Positions 50,710-59,825 of a DNA stretch of 64,000 nt are shown one piece after another (positions within the stretch are counted from its first letter, which is position 1; every line of letters starts with the position of its first letter). The DNA is from Ruminococcus sp. UNK.MGS-30 (lineage in GTDB: Bacteria > Bacillota > Clostridia > Oscillospirales > Ruminococcaceae), in the NCBI GenBank assembly GCA_000980705.1, contig LBCK01000006.1, forward strand, positions 11,185-75,184, written 5' to 3'. The notes under the pieces were generated by a model, which worked only from the letters and a program-made list of their open reading frames with translations, was not told the DNA's origin and ran no database searches. Made by a program: the position numbers and the translations under genes.

Positions 50710-53703
50710 TTATTCTTCTGCTGCTTTTTTCAGCGAATTATAGATCTCCTCTGTAAAGATACCGAGCACTTCACGCTTGATCTCCTCGTCATTGAGCAAC
50801 AGGGAGAAAAAGTCTTGATTCTGCTCCAGTCCTTCGATCAGTGCGTCGTCAATGTCGTCAAAGTAAGAGAACTCAAAGTCTTTGACCGTATTATTCTTTG
50901 CACTTGCTTTCAGCTTGTCGGACTTCATCAGAATATCCCTGATCTGAAGCATTGCCTTTACTGCAACATCGCTGTCATAGGATTTGCCTGTCCGTGCATT
51001 GATCGCTGCGATGATCTCCGAGAGCCTTTCTTCCTTTGCAGGAGTAAGACCGAATGTTTCAGCAGAGGGTAGCTTCACAACTGGCTTTGCGACAATATCT
51101 GATTCTGTATGTTCGTCCTGTTTCTTCTGCACGAACTGCGTCGCTCTGATCTTGCCGTCAAGGTTGAAACCCGGTCCGGGGTGCTTGATATTGATGTGGG
51201 ATAGCAGTAGAATGATGTAGTTATATTTTTTGTGCAGCTCTGTATCCTCAAAGCTGGACACTTGGATCATAAACTCATAAAAACGCACGAAATGACGGAG
51301 GTCAACCACGATCTCACGCTGTTTTTCGATACTGTAATGCTCTATCAGTTTTTGCGACTTATCAAGGCAGAAGTTGATCTTTTTCTTGTCGGCAGACTGC
51401 ACCTTCTCCTTGTAAAGTATCTCGTTGACCTTATCTACATCATCGGGATCAATGATCGCATAAGCGTCTATCTGTGCTTCAAGGTCGTAGATCGCAGTCG
51501 GAGTAACGGAATTTGAGAGAAGCGTGGTTGTGTAATACGGAGCAAATGCCCCTACAATATCCTCATAGCTGTTGACAAAATCGAGGATAAAGGTCTTTTT
51601 CTCAAATGGTGGACAAATTCTGTTCAGACGTGAAAGTGTCTGTACCGCATTGACACCCTTGAGCTTCTTCATGATATACATAGCACAAAGCTTCGGCTGG
51701 TCAAAGCCAGTCTGATACTTGTTAGCGACCAAAAGCACCTGATAATCGTCCTTGTCGAACTCTTTGGTGAGCTGATCTTCGGGAATACCGTTGATTCCTG
51801 GCTCTGTGTATTCTGTATCATCATCAGGGAGCTTCACCTTGCCGGAGAATGCAACAAGCGCACGAATGCCCTTGTATCCTTTTTTAGAGCAATAATCCTC
51901 AAATGCTTGACAGTATTTCACGGCTGCCTGTCTTGATGCTGTGATGACCATTGCTTTTGCTTGTCCGCCAAGTTCCTGCATAACAGTTGTGCGGAAATGC
52001 TCTACGATGACCTCGATACGCTGGGCAATATTTGTTTCGTGCAGCTCAACAAACCGAGCAATCTGCCGTTTCGCACTTGCGGTCTGCATTTTGGGATCTT
52101 CCTCTATCTCCTTGTTGATCTGATAGAAGGTCTTGTAAGTGGTATAATTCTGCAATACATCGAGGATAAAGCCTTCCTCGATAGCCTGCTTCATCGAATA
52201 CACATGGAACGCTTCACGCTGTCCATTGGTATTTATCGTGCCGAAAAGCTGTAATGTAGTCGGCTTCGGAGTTGCTGTGAAAGCGAACATCGAAACATTC
52301 TGCTGTTTGCCGTTTCTTGCAAGCTCTGCGGCTATCTCGTCCTCCATGTCCTGATACAGCTCATCGCCCATACCGAGTGACTGCGTGACCGCTGCCATAT
52401 CCTTGCCTGCCGTAGAAGAATGTGCTTCGTCGATAATGACAGCAAATCGCTTATTCTTCAAGCCCTGAACGCTGTCTACGATATACGGGAACTTCTGGAT
52501 AGTAGTTGCAATAATTTTCGTATTACCATTGAGAGCAATAGCGAGGTCGGCAGAATTGCACTTTTCGTCCATCACACGGATAAGTCCCGACTTATGCTCC
52601 ATACCCATGATCGCTTTTTGAAGCTGTCTGTCAACAACTACTCTATCTGTCATTATGATAACATTGTCGAAAATGATCTTGTTGTCGGCATCATGGAGCG
52701 TAGCAAGGCGATACGCAAGCCAAGCAATAGTATTTGTCTTGCCGGAGCCTGCACTGTGCTGGATAAGGTAGTTGAGAGAGGTGCGGTTTTCCTCTACATC
52801 GGCAAGGAGCTTGCGGACAGCATCGAGCTGATGATAACGGGGAAATATAATGCTCTCCTTGACCTCGACCTTGCCTGTCTTTTCGTTCTCTTTCTCAGAG
52901 GTCTGAATAAAGATAAATTTGGAGATCAGGTCAAGTATCGTGTCTTTGGTGAGAATATCATCCCACATATAATGTACAGGATAATCGTCCTCACAGGGAG
53001 CGTTTCCTGCACCTGCATTGACCCCTTCACCGTTGCCCTGATTGAACGGCAGGAAGAAGGTCTTTTCACCGTCGAGCTTCGTTGTCATATAGACTTCGTG
53101 CAAGTCCATAGCGAAATTGACGAGTGTGCCTGCCTTGAATAAGAACAGTCTGGACTTCGGATCACGCTCCATACGGTACTGATATATCGCATCGTCCGTG
53201 GACTGTCCTGCATAGTTGCATTTCAGCTCCATCGAGATAATTGCAAAGCCGTTGAGGAAGATAACGACATCAATTCGCTCTTTGTCATTCGCCCAAACTT
53301 CTTCCATGACGGTAAAGCGGTTCATTTCGTATTTCCGCATCAAATCTTTATTGAAAGTGGTTGCAGGCTTTGTGAACATCAGCTCCAGCTTATGCCCCGA
53401 CAGCTCAACACCATGACGGAGGACTTCAAGCAGGCTGCCCCTTTTCTTCGTACACTCCGAATTGATGAACGAAACAATGGTATCTTCGAGCCTGTCCTTA
53501 TGTATCTTGCGGAGCTTCTCCATTGTCTCAGGCTGGGTATCGTTCAGAAAGCCGAACAGCATTTCACGGTCAAGGGCAAAACGGCGGTCGAAGTCTGTTG
53601 CTTTTCTTATCGTGTAGCCGTTTTGGTCACGGAGAATTGCCAATAATTCTGCCTGGTATTCTTTTTCTGTAAGTATATTGTTCATAAATGTAACCTCGCT
53701 CAA
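50710..53703 (-). CDS. hsdR: Type I restriction enzyme R subunit
   Basis: 997 residues. N-terminal nuclease (DVVIFLNGFAIISMELKCN: D...ExK), then SF2 translocase motifs SAGSGKTNTIAWLA (Walker A, near 315), IIDEAHSSTAGKD (motif II, near 420), FTATPKPTTLQLFG (III), ALVAFSGK, VANKYQTGFDQPKL (V), TLSRLNRICPP (VI). C-terminal helical region for HsdM/S contact. ATGA overlap with the TIR gene upstream. Cuts DNA at distance after translocation. Confidence 0.95.
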   Translation of the reverse strand: MSEVTFMNNILTEKEYQAELLAILRDQNGYTIRKATDFDRRFALDREMLFGFLNDTQPETMEKLRKIHKDRLEDTIVSFINSECTKKRGSLLEVLRHGVELSGHKLELMFTKPATTFNKDLMRKYEMNRFTVMEEVWANDKERIDVVIFLNGFAIISMELKCNYAGQSTDDAIYQYRMERDPKSRLFLFKAGTLVNFAMDLHEVYMTTKLDGEKTFFLPFNQGNGEGVNAGAGNAPCEDDYPVHYMWDDILTKDTILDLISKFIFIQTSEKENEKTGKVEVKESIIFPRYHQLDAVRKLLADVEENRTSLNYLIQHSAGSGKTNTIAWLAYRLATLHDADNKIIFDNVIIMTDRVVVDRQLQKAIMGMEHKSGLIRVMDEKCNSADLAIALNGNTKIIATTIQKFPYIVDSVQGLKNKRFAVIIDEAHSSTAGKDMAAVTQSLGMGDELYQDMEDEIAAELARNGKQQNVSMFAFTATPKPTTLQLFGTINTNGQREAFHVYSMKQAIEEGFILDVLQNYTTYKTFYQINKEIEEDPKMQTASAKRQIARFVELHETNIAQRIEVIVEHFRTTVMQELGGQAKAMVITASRQAAVKYCQAFEDYCSKKGYKGIRALVAFSGKVKLPDDDTEYTEPGINGIPEDQLTKEFDKDDYQVLLVANKYQTGFDQPKLCAMYIMKKLKGVNAVQTLSRLNRICPPFEKKTFILDFVNSYEDIVGAFAPYYTTTLLSNSVTPTAIYDLEAQIDAYAIIDPDDVDKVNEILYKEKVQSADKKKINFCLDKSQKLIEHYSIEKQREIVVDLRHFVRFYEFMIQVSSFEDTELHKKYNYIILLLSHINIKHPGPGFNLDGKIRATQFVQKKQDEHTESDIVAKPVVKLPSAETFGLTPAKEERLSEIIAAINARTGKSYDSDVAVKAMLQIRDILMKSDKLKASAKNNTVKDFEFSYFDDIDDALIEGLEQNQDFFSLLLNDEEIKREVLGIFTEEIYNSLKKAAEE

Positions 53704-54719
53704 TTTGCTTTTAAACGCTTGATTAGTTGTTTTGCAAATAATAAAGCTATTTGATCGCAGTTGTATTTCTTAGAGTCGATAGCCTGAATATTGGCTACAT
53801 TCGGATATTTTTTTTGAAGCTGTTGCATTGTAATATTATGGACTATGGGAAGTATCAACTTTTGACCGTTACGGTTTTGGCGGTTCAGGAATTCTGAAAG
53901 TTCACGTTCTGTCCATTCACGGTCAAAGAAGTTTTCAGAGATTACAATGATAGCAAATTCCGCTTTCTTTGTACCGTTAAGAATACGCTCTTTCCAATTA
54001 TCGCCCCATTCAAGAGATTCCTTATCGTAAAAAATGTTTATTCCCAACTTATAAAGGGATTGATAAAGCTCCTCAATCAAATCTTCCTTATCTTTATTAG
54101 CATGTGAGATAAAAACATCATATTCAAGCATAGACTTTTGCTTACCGTCAAATACTTTGTTGTCAACGTTGATCTTTTCTATAAAAAATTTATCTTTTCT
54201 TATACTTTCAAGACAAGTAATTAATTGATTGTAAGCATATAAATCTCGCTTATCTAAAATTCTTTTTATTCTATCACTTAATGAATGTGTGGTCAAATAA
54301 TTGTTGTAAAATATTTCGACATCATTTATCCAAATTTCGCTTGGACGATTGTACTCATCAATATCTACGCTAATAGGTGCTGCATTGATTGGAGGCTTAA
54401 TTGATTTTGTTCTGTCTAATAACTCTGTAAGTTCTCTTTCAAACGCTCCCATAGTCAGTTCACGTTCAGCCTTTTCACGTTCCTGTTTATGCTGCTGATA
54501 AAGGTAGCCATCTTTTAGCACCTGAATGATAACGGGGATATTGTCAGCCCAAGTAGTGTGAACCAAGTTATTATCTTTCAGCTCCTTGAAACAGCCACGG
54601 AGGATAGTATCCTCTCGGTGGTCGGCTGCTTCAAATCGTTCTGCCCAATAGTTTCCGTCAGACTCATGTTCGATAATCTCAAACAAGAGGTTTTCTGCTT
54701 CTTTTGTAATAAATTCCAT
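53700..54719 (-). CDS. TIR-domain protein embedded in the type I RM operon
   Basis: 339 residues from ATG 54719 (RBS AAAGGAGAG). Residues about 199-335 form a TIR domain: YDVFISHANKDKEDLIEEL (betaA), INIFYDKESLEWGDNWKERI, FAIIVISENFFDREWTEREL. Glu273 in WTEREL stands where SARM1 has its catalytic E642 (W-x3-E). The N-terminal part begins with a winged-helix-like segment (ENLLFEIIEHESDGNYWAERF, then a YLYQQHKQEREKAE coiled coil). Bacterial TIR effectors degrade NAD+ or make signalling nucleotides on infection. The stop overlaps the hsdR start by 4 bp. Confidence 0.88.
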   Translation of the reverse strand: MEFITKEAENLLFEIIEHESDGNYWAERFEAADHREDTILRGCFKELKDNNLVHTTWADNIPVIIQVLKDGYLYQQHKQEREKAERELTMGAFERELTELLDRTKSIKPPINAAPISVDIDEYNRPSEIWINDVEIFYNNYLTTHSLSDRIKRILDKRDLYAYNQLITCLESIRKDKFFIEKINVDNKVFDGKQKSMLEYDVFISHANKDKEDLIEELYQSLYKLGINIFYDKESLEWGDNWKERILNGTKKAEFAIIVISENFFDREWTERELSEFLNRQNRNGQKLILPIVHNITMQQLQKKYPNVANIQAIDSKKYNCDQIALLFAKQLIKRLKAN

Positions 54720-54783
54720 GTTTGCTCTCCTTTTTATACTATATACTGCCAAACTAAATTACTTGATTTTTATTTTACATCAT

Positions 54784-55746
54784 TTATATGAGCGTACAAA
54801 TCCCCGATGACAACTTTTTTATAATAGTTATCAAATCGAGAGCTTCACATGTTTTGACAACGATTCTCTGTCCAACAGAGTAATCGTTGTCTCCTGAATT
54901 ATCAATATACTTCTGATCTACAATTCCTGTATTGTGTTCTATAATATGCCTGCGCTGGAAATACAGCTTCATACGAATAAGTTCGTCAGAAGATAAGAAA
55001 GCTTCATAACCACTTCCGGTTTCGTTACGGAAGTACTGGCTACCTTTATCAACCATTTGAAAGTCATTGACACGTTTCTCAATGCCTGAAATCTCTTTGA
55101 ATTTGCACTGAGCAAACTTCTGAAATGCAGATACTACTTGACCAAAGCTGTTTTCAAGCATTGATCTGCACATTGCTTCGGCAGTATCCATATCGAACTG
55201 ATCAGTCAGTGTAGCTTTCATCTCATCGAGAGATTGAACCATTTTTGTGATTGTATTCATAGAGTTATCAAACACATTGCTTGCAGAATTATAGCCACAA
55301 CAGGGACAGAAATAAGCTGAACCGATAACGCTATACCTTGTTCCGCATTTCTCACAGGTAATATCAAGATTCCATTCTTCCTTAGCACCTATCGGGTTGT
55401 TCACGAATGTAACAGGTCTGTTTCGCTTGTAGGTAATCTTGATATACTTATTGTTTCGTGTAGAACGAGCTAAGCTGCCAAACATCTTATCAATTTCACC
55501 GAGCGTATAATTTCTTGCCCAGTTAGTAGCTATTTCTTGCATTGCATCAAGCTGTTCATATGTATACCAACTGTCCGAAGGAGCTATTTGACCACAAAGG
55601 GGACAATGTACTTCATCATCAGATACCTTATCTTCCCAATCCTGCATATTCACCTTAAATTCAAACAAGCAATTTTCGTTTGGACATTGCCTATCAAGGT
55701 AGCCCTTTTCATCGGAGTGAATTTCCATCGGTATTTCAACATTCAT
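54784..55746 (-). CDS. Zinc-ribbon protein with a HEPN-like RX4H motif
   Basis: 320 residues. Cys pairs at 21/26 and 48/51 (DRQCPNENC, HCPLCGQ), then 131/134 and 147/150 (TCEKCGTR, YFCPCCGY) make two zinc ribbons. The C-terminal helical part (about 160-315) contains R266-HIIE-H271, an RX4H motif as in HEPN ribonucleases, in the context QRRHIIEHNTGIVDQKY. No named family is recognised with confidence. The ATG overlaps the hsdS stop (ATGA). It precedes the TIR gene by 64 bp. Confidence 0.68.
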   Translation of the reverse strand: MNVEIPMEIHSDEKGYLDRQCPNENCLFEFKVNMQDWEDKVSDDEVHCPLCGQIAPSDSWYTYEQLDAMQEIATNWARNYTLGEIDKMFGSLARSTRNNKYIKITYKRNRPVTFVNNPIGAKEEWNLDITCEKCGTRYSVIGSAYFCPCCGYNSASNVFDNSMNTITKMVQSLDEMKATLTDQFDMDTAEAMCRSMLENSFGQVVSAFQKFAQCKFKEISGIEKRVNDFQMVDKGSQYFRNETGSGYEAFLSSDELIRMKLYFQRRHIIEHNTGIVDQKYIDNSGDNDYSVGQRIVVKTCEALDLITIIKKLSSGICTLI

Positions 55747-57047
55747 ACGATTACCTCCTTTTTCCCCGTCACATACTCAAATATCAGCGACTTCTTATAT
55801 TCCTCTATTGTTTCGATCTGCTGTTTCTTTTCAGCGATTATACTGTCGATCTCTGCACACTTGCTGTCAAGATAATCTGTGATCTGCTGTTGTTCTTGAA
55901 TTGGTGGAATTGGCAGATAGGTGTTTCCAAAATCTGCAAAGGCTATATTTTTACCGTCTCGTAGGCTCATTGTAAAGGAATTCATTTTGTCGATAAAGAT
56001 CTGCGTCTTAAACAGATGTTTGTAATAACCCCTAAACACTTCAATTACTGGATAGAACACCTGATATGCAGGCGAAACTACACCCTCATACTCAGAATAT
56101 TCAAAACCGCCTTGAAAACTTCTGAGACTAATACAATAATCACCTTTATGAATTGTTTTCAATAAAGAATAATCAGTCTTTTCGTCGAGCTTAACAGCCT
56201 TGTATCCGCTTATTTCCTCATACAAATCTTGCGGAATAACACCGTATTTTTGCGTTGGGGATAACAGTTGGAGTTCAATGCTATTACCTCTTTCATTCCT
56301 TTGAACAAAGATGTATTTTCCTTTTCTTGTTTGCCAAGTAGAGGGGATAAATCCTAGCCATTCAATTCCACTATCCCTCATCTCCACATCAGGATCAAGC
56401 CCCTTTGTGACCGCTTCGGTAATGACGGAGCGCTTGTATTCCTCAAGGGCTTCGATTTGGGATTGAATGTCGGAAATAATAGAATCTATTTCAGAACACT
56501 TTGAGTCAAGAAAAGCTGAAATTATTCTTTGTTTCGTAACAGGCGGTTCAATGAAATAATAGTTCGCAACATTTTCAGCAGAAAGATTGGCTGCACATGA
56601 GCCGTTCATGTATGCTAACGTTTGAACAGAGTTTATTGGTGATTGAAGGATATAATTAAGATATTCAGGGTGGATTTTGGTTGGTCTAATATCTACGAGA
56701 GACGAAGCAACCGTTCCTTCTGTGGCTTCTTTATTAATTGCGCAGTTTCCTACGCTGCCTCGTAAACAATAGATAATGTCACCCAATGCTATCTTTGCTC
56801 CGCCAAGAATACTATATCTATCAGTTGTGATGTATTTGCTTATTTCTGAACAACAATCAAGCATTGTGCCATGAATGTTATTTGATGTTAAGAAGATTAT
56901 TCCTTCGTCAACTAAATCACTACCACTCGGATAATTGGCTCCTCTATCACCATTAATAAAAGTAGCTACATACTTGATTCTTGATATCTTCCAATCAGAA
57001 GGTATAATGCCAATCCACTCAATCCCACTATCTTTCATTTCACGCAT
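55743..57047 (-). CDS. hsdS: Type I restriction specificity subunit
   Basis: 434 residues with two target-recognition domains, each opened by the same motif (KDSGIEWIGIIPSDW near 5-19 and RDSGIEWLGFIPSTW near 223-237) and closed by a conserved coiled-coil helix (LDSKCSEIDSIISDIQSQIEALEEYKRS; repeated near the end). Full length, so it should read a bipartite DNA site. The start overlaps the small membrane protein gene by 8 bp. Confidence 0.95.
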   Translation of the reverse strand: MREMKDSGIEWIGIIPSDWKISRIKYVATFINGDRGANYPSGSDLVDEGIIFLTSNNIHGTMLDCCSEISKYITTDRYSILGGAKIALGDIIYCLRGSVGNCAINKEATEGTVASSLVDIRPTKIHPEYLNYILQSPINSVQTLAYMNGSCAANLSAENVANYYFIEPPVTKQRIISAFLDSKCSEIDSIISDIQSQIEALEEYKRSVITEAVTKGLDPDVEMRDSGIEWLGFIPSTWQTRKGKYIFVQRNERGNSIELQLLSPTQKYGVIPQDLYEEISGYKAVKLDEKTDYSLLKTIHKGDYCISLRSFQGGFEYSEYEGVVSPAYQVFYPVIEVFRGYYKHLFKTQIFIDKMNSFTMSLRDGKNIAFADFGNTYLPIPPIQEQQQITDYLDSKCAEIDSIIAEKKQQIETIEEYKKSLIFEYVTGKKEVIV

Positions 57048-57429
57048 TGCCGTTCACCGTCCTATGCTTCTTGAAAAATCTCATAGCTGTCACCGCCAGT
57101 GTGCAGAGCATAGCTGCTCCTGCCACGCTGCCTGCGATCATAAGAATGATCTGCCAGTTGGCGGTAACAAAGTAATATCCCTGAATAGCACCGTAGGCAA
57201 GAAGCCACAGCCCCACAAAGAGAATAAGTCTGATGAGCCAATGAAAGAACGAGCCTTCCGTCCTGCCGCTGATAAGACTGCCGTGGTACATATCACCGAC
57301 CTTGCTGTATGCGATACCATAGGCGACCGCACCGATCACAGCGAGAATAATATATTCGTAAAATGCATTGATAGGCAGACCGAGGGGATCGGTCGCTCTC
57401 TCAAACAAAAACTTAAAAATAGCGCTCAT
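57040..57429 (-). CDS. Small polytopic membrane protein between hsdM and hsdS
   Basis: 129 residues with three membrane helices (about 24-44, 60-85, 92-116) and a basic tail (RFFKKHRTVNGNA). RBS AAAGGAG and ATG 14 bp after the hsdM stop; its 3' end overlaps hsdS. No family recognised. Its place inside a type I RM operon is unusual. Confidence 0.72.
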   Translation of the reverse strand: MSAIFKFLFERATDPLGLPINAFYEYIILAVIGAVAYGIAYSKVGDMYHGSLISGRTEGSFFHWLIRLILFVGLWLLAYGAIQGYYFVTANWQIILMIAGSVAGAAMLCTLAVTAMRFFKKHRTVNGNA

Positions 57430-57443
57430 TATAGCTCCTTTCG

Positions 57444-59534
57444 TTAGCCAAACAGCCGTGCGATACGCTCACTCACCGACTTCTCCAGTTCAAGAAACCG
57501 TTGTTCAAGCTCCTCGCTGGGCTTCGGCTGCTGATACTTATAGAAATATCTTGTAAACGGGATCTCCGCACCCGTCTTGACAATAGGCGACTTCTTGCTC
57601 AGATCTTCCTCAAAGAACCACTGTGCATCGGGAACATGGGGAAGCACCTCACGAGCCATATAGTCCTCGATACTCTCGTCAAACTTAACGATCTCCGTGT
57701 CCTTTGTCTCCTTGTCGTAGATGATGTTGCCCTTCTTATCGCGCTGGATCTCGGCAGACTTGTCCATGACCGACAGACCGTCAGCGATCTTGTCAAGGAG
57801 CTTCTTGTCCGTTGTTGCCGTGCTGAGTATCTTAGTCAGTACAGGCATGAACTCCGCAGGGGATAAATATACCTTATCATCATCGGCACATCTCAGCAGT
57901 TCGATGATAGCTTCGTAAACAGGTGCGTTGTTTTTGTAGTTTTCGAGCTTTTTCAATTCTTTGCCCGTCAGCTCATCCTCAGAGTTTTCAAGCTCTGCCA
58001 CCTTTGCAGGATCGTACAGCGAGGAGAGCGAACCCTTTGACAGCATTGCATGGATACGCTCCTCGGTCACGGCATAGCTTCTCTGCAACGGCTGCATGAC
58101 CGTGTACTCACGATAGATAAACTCCGTGTTTGGGTAGATCTTGCAAAGCTCGTTCTCAGCAAAGTCTGCATACAGCTTCGTGATAGCGGAACGGTCTTCG
58201 GGACTGATCTCGTTCTTCTTGTTTCCAAGAGCTTTGCGCAGCTTGTGGAAGATCGAACCTGCATCAATGAGCTGAATTTTACCACGGCGCTCCTCACGCT
58301 TGTTCTTCGACAGCACCCAAATGTATGTAGCGATACCTGTGTTGTAGAACAGGTCAACGGGAAGTGCGATGATCGCTTCCATCAGGTCATTTTCAAGTAG
58401 CCACCGTCTGATCTGGCTTTCACCCGAAGAAGTACCGCCCGAAAACAGCGGAGAGCCGTTTTCGATGATCGCAGCCCGACCGAGGGCATTGTCCATTTTA
58501 TTCACAGCCGACTGAATGAAAAGCAACTGCATATCGCCTGAACCTGGCAGTCCTGCACCAAAGCGACCGTCAAAGCCTTTCTGGTTTTCTTCCTTGACAG
58601 CCTGCTCAACACCCTCTGCTGCGTCCTTACCACCCCACGGCGTACCGAACGGCGGATTTTCGATTACGAAACGCATCTGTCTGTCAGGGAAACAGTCAGC
58701 TTTCATAGTGTCCTGCATACGGATATTCTCGGCATTCTGCCCCTTGATAAGCATTTCAGCCACGCACATAGCATAGGACTCAGGGTTGATCTCCTGCCCA
58801 AACAGACGAACATTCGCAGTCGGGTTATAGCGGTGAATGAAGTTATATGAAGTCGAGAGCATACCGCCCGTGCCTGCTGCCTGGTCCAGTATGGTGATCT
58901 CCTTGTGGTCATCAAATATATCGTCACAACCCTCTGCAAGCAGAATGTTGACCATGAGCTTGATAATATCTCTGCCAGTGTAGTGATCGCCAGCCTCGGC
59001 ATTTTCAGAGAACCTACGGATCAAGTCCTCAAAGATATAGCCCATCTTAACATTGTCAATGGTCTTGGGATCGAGGTCAAGCTCCGAGAAAGCCTTTACC
59101 ACCGACAGCAGACGGTTATTCTTGTCCATTTTGTCAATCTGCTTATCAAAATCAAGGCTTTTGATAATGTCCTGCACATTGGCAGAAAAGCCCTCGATAT
59201 AGTTGCGGAAATTCGCTGCAAGATGATCGGGATCGTTCACAAGCTCCGCAAGGGTGTACTCGCTCGTATTGAAGAACTGATACCCCGACACACGGCACAT
59301 CGCCTTTGCAGGGTACGCAGGATTCTTCTTGTACTGCTCCACGACAGCCTGCTTTGTAGCTTCCAATGCGCACTCAAAACGACGAATAATGACCATAGGA
59401 ATGATAACGTCCTTGTACTTATCGCTCTGATATGTACCACGCAGCTTATTGGCAATAGACCAAATGAAGTTGACCTCGGTGGAAACATCTACGGGAGCAT
59501 CGTCCCACATGACATCTATCTTATGTTCGCTCAT
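57444..59534 (-). CDS. hsdM: Type I DNA methyltransferase M subunit
   Basis: 696 residues. HsdM N-terminal helical domain (VNFIWSIANKLRGTYQSDKYKDVIIPMVIIRRFE), SAM site ILDQAAGTGGMLS (near 223-235) and catalytic NPPFGTPWGG (NPPF, N6-adenine). C-terminal region with long helices. Adenine methylation of the HsdS site. Its ATG is 6 bp after the SseB-like gene. Confidence 0.95.
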   Translation of the reverse strand: MSEHKIDVMWDDAPVDVSTEVNFIWSIANKLRGTYQSDKYKDVIIPMVIIRRFECALEATKQAVVEQYKKNPAYPAKAMCRVSGYQFFNTSEYTLAELVNDPDHLAANFRNYIEGFSANVQDIIKSLDFDKQIDKMDKNNRLLSVVKAFSELDLDPKTIDNVKMGYIFEDLIRRFSENAEAGDHYTGRDIIKLMVNILLAEGCDDIFDDHKEITILDQAAGTGGMLSTSYNFIHRYNPTANVRLFGQEINPESYAMCVAEMLIKGQNAENIRMQDTMKADCFPDRQMRFVIENPPFGTPWGGKDAAEGVEQAVKEENQKGFDGRFGAGLPGSGDMQLLFIQSAVNKMDNALGRAAIIENGSPLFSGGTSSGESQIRRWLLENDLMEAIIALPVDLFYNTGIATYIWVLSKNKREERRGKIQLIDAGSIFHKLRKALGNKKNEISPEDRSAITKLYADFAENELCKIYPNTEFIYREYTVMQPLQRSYAVTEERIHAMLSKGSLSSLYDPAKVAELENSEDELTGKELKKLENYKNNAPVYEAIIELLRCADDDKVYLSPAEFMPVLTKILSTATTDKKLLDKIADGLSVMDKSAEIQRDKKGNIIYDKETKDTEIVKFDESIEDYMAREVLPHVPDAQWFFEEDLSKKSPIVKTGAEIPFTRYFYKYQQPKPSEELEQRFLELEKSVSERIARLFG

Positions 59535-59540
59535 TTATAA

Positions 59541-59825
59541 TTACTCCAATCTTGATTTCATATTCTCAATCATATCGAAAAGTTCTGCATCTAAAATAAA
59601 CGATTCTGAAAATGCGTTCAGCACAATTCCGGCAACATTCTTCTCGCTATTTCGTGCCATTGGAATGACCTCTAAGATATGCTTCTGTACTTTTGAGAAG
59701 TGTTCGCCGTATTCTCCCATTTCTTCTACACTTGAAAAGATAGGGAAAAAGAATTGTTCGCCGTTTTGCAGAATGTCAGGAATCATACGAACAGCCTCTT
59801 TAGTGCTGAATGTCTTGCCAATCAT
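59541..59825 (-). CDS. SseB-like protein
   Basis: 94 residues. FFFPIFSSVEEMGEYGEHF and VAGIVLNAFSESFILD match the SseB/enhanced serine sensitivity N-terminal fold. Overlaps the PHP gene (ATGA) and sits 6 bp before hsdM. Function in SseB proteins is poorly known; here it may be an adaptor or sensor. Confidence 0.7.
   Translation of the reverse strand: MIGKTFSTKEAVRMIPDILQNGEQFFFPIFSSVEEMGEYGEHFSKVQKHILEVIPMARNSEKNVAGIVLNAFSESFILDAELFDMIENMKSRLE

Noticed and set aside
52420..53142. 240-codon frame on the plus strand
   Set aside because: Antisense to hsdR, whose motifs are all in place.
55743..57047. Phase-variable hsdS with inverted partial copies
   Set aside because: Only one hsdS is present, with no second copy or nearby recombinase; repeated motifs are the normal two-half structure.
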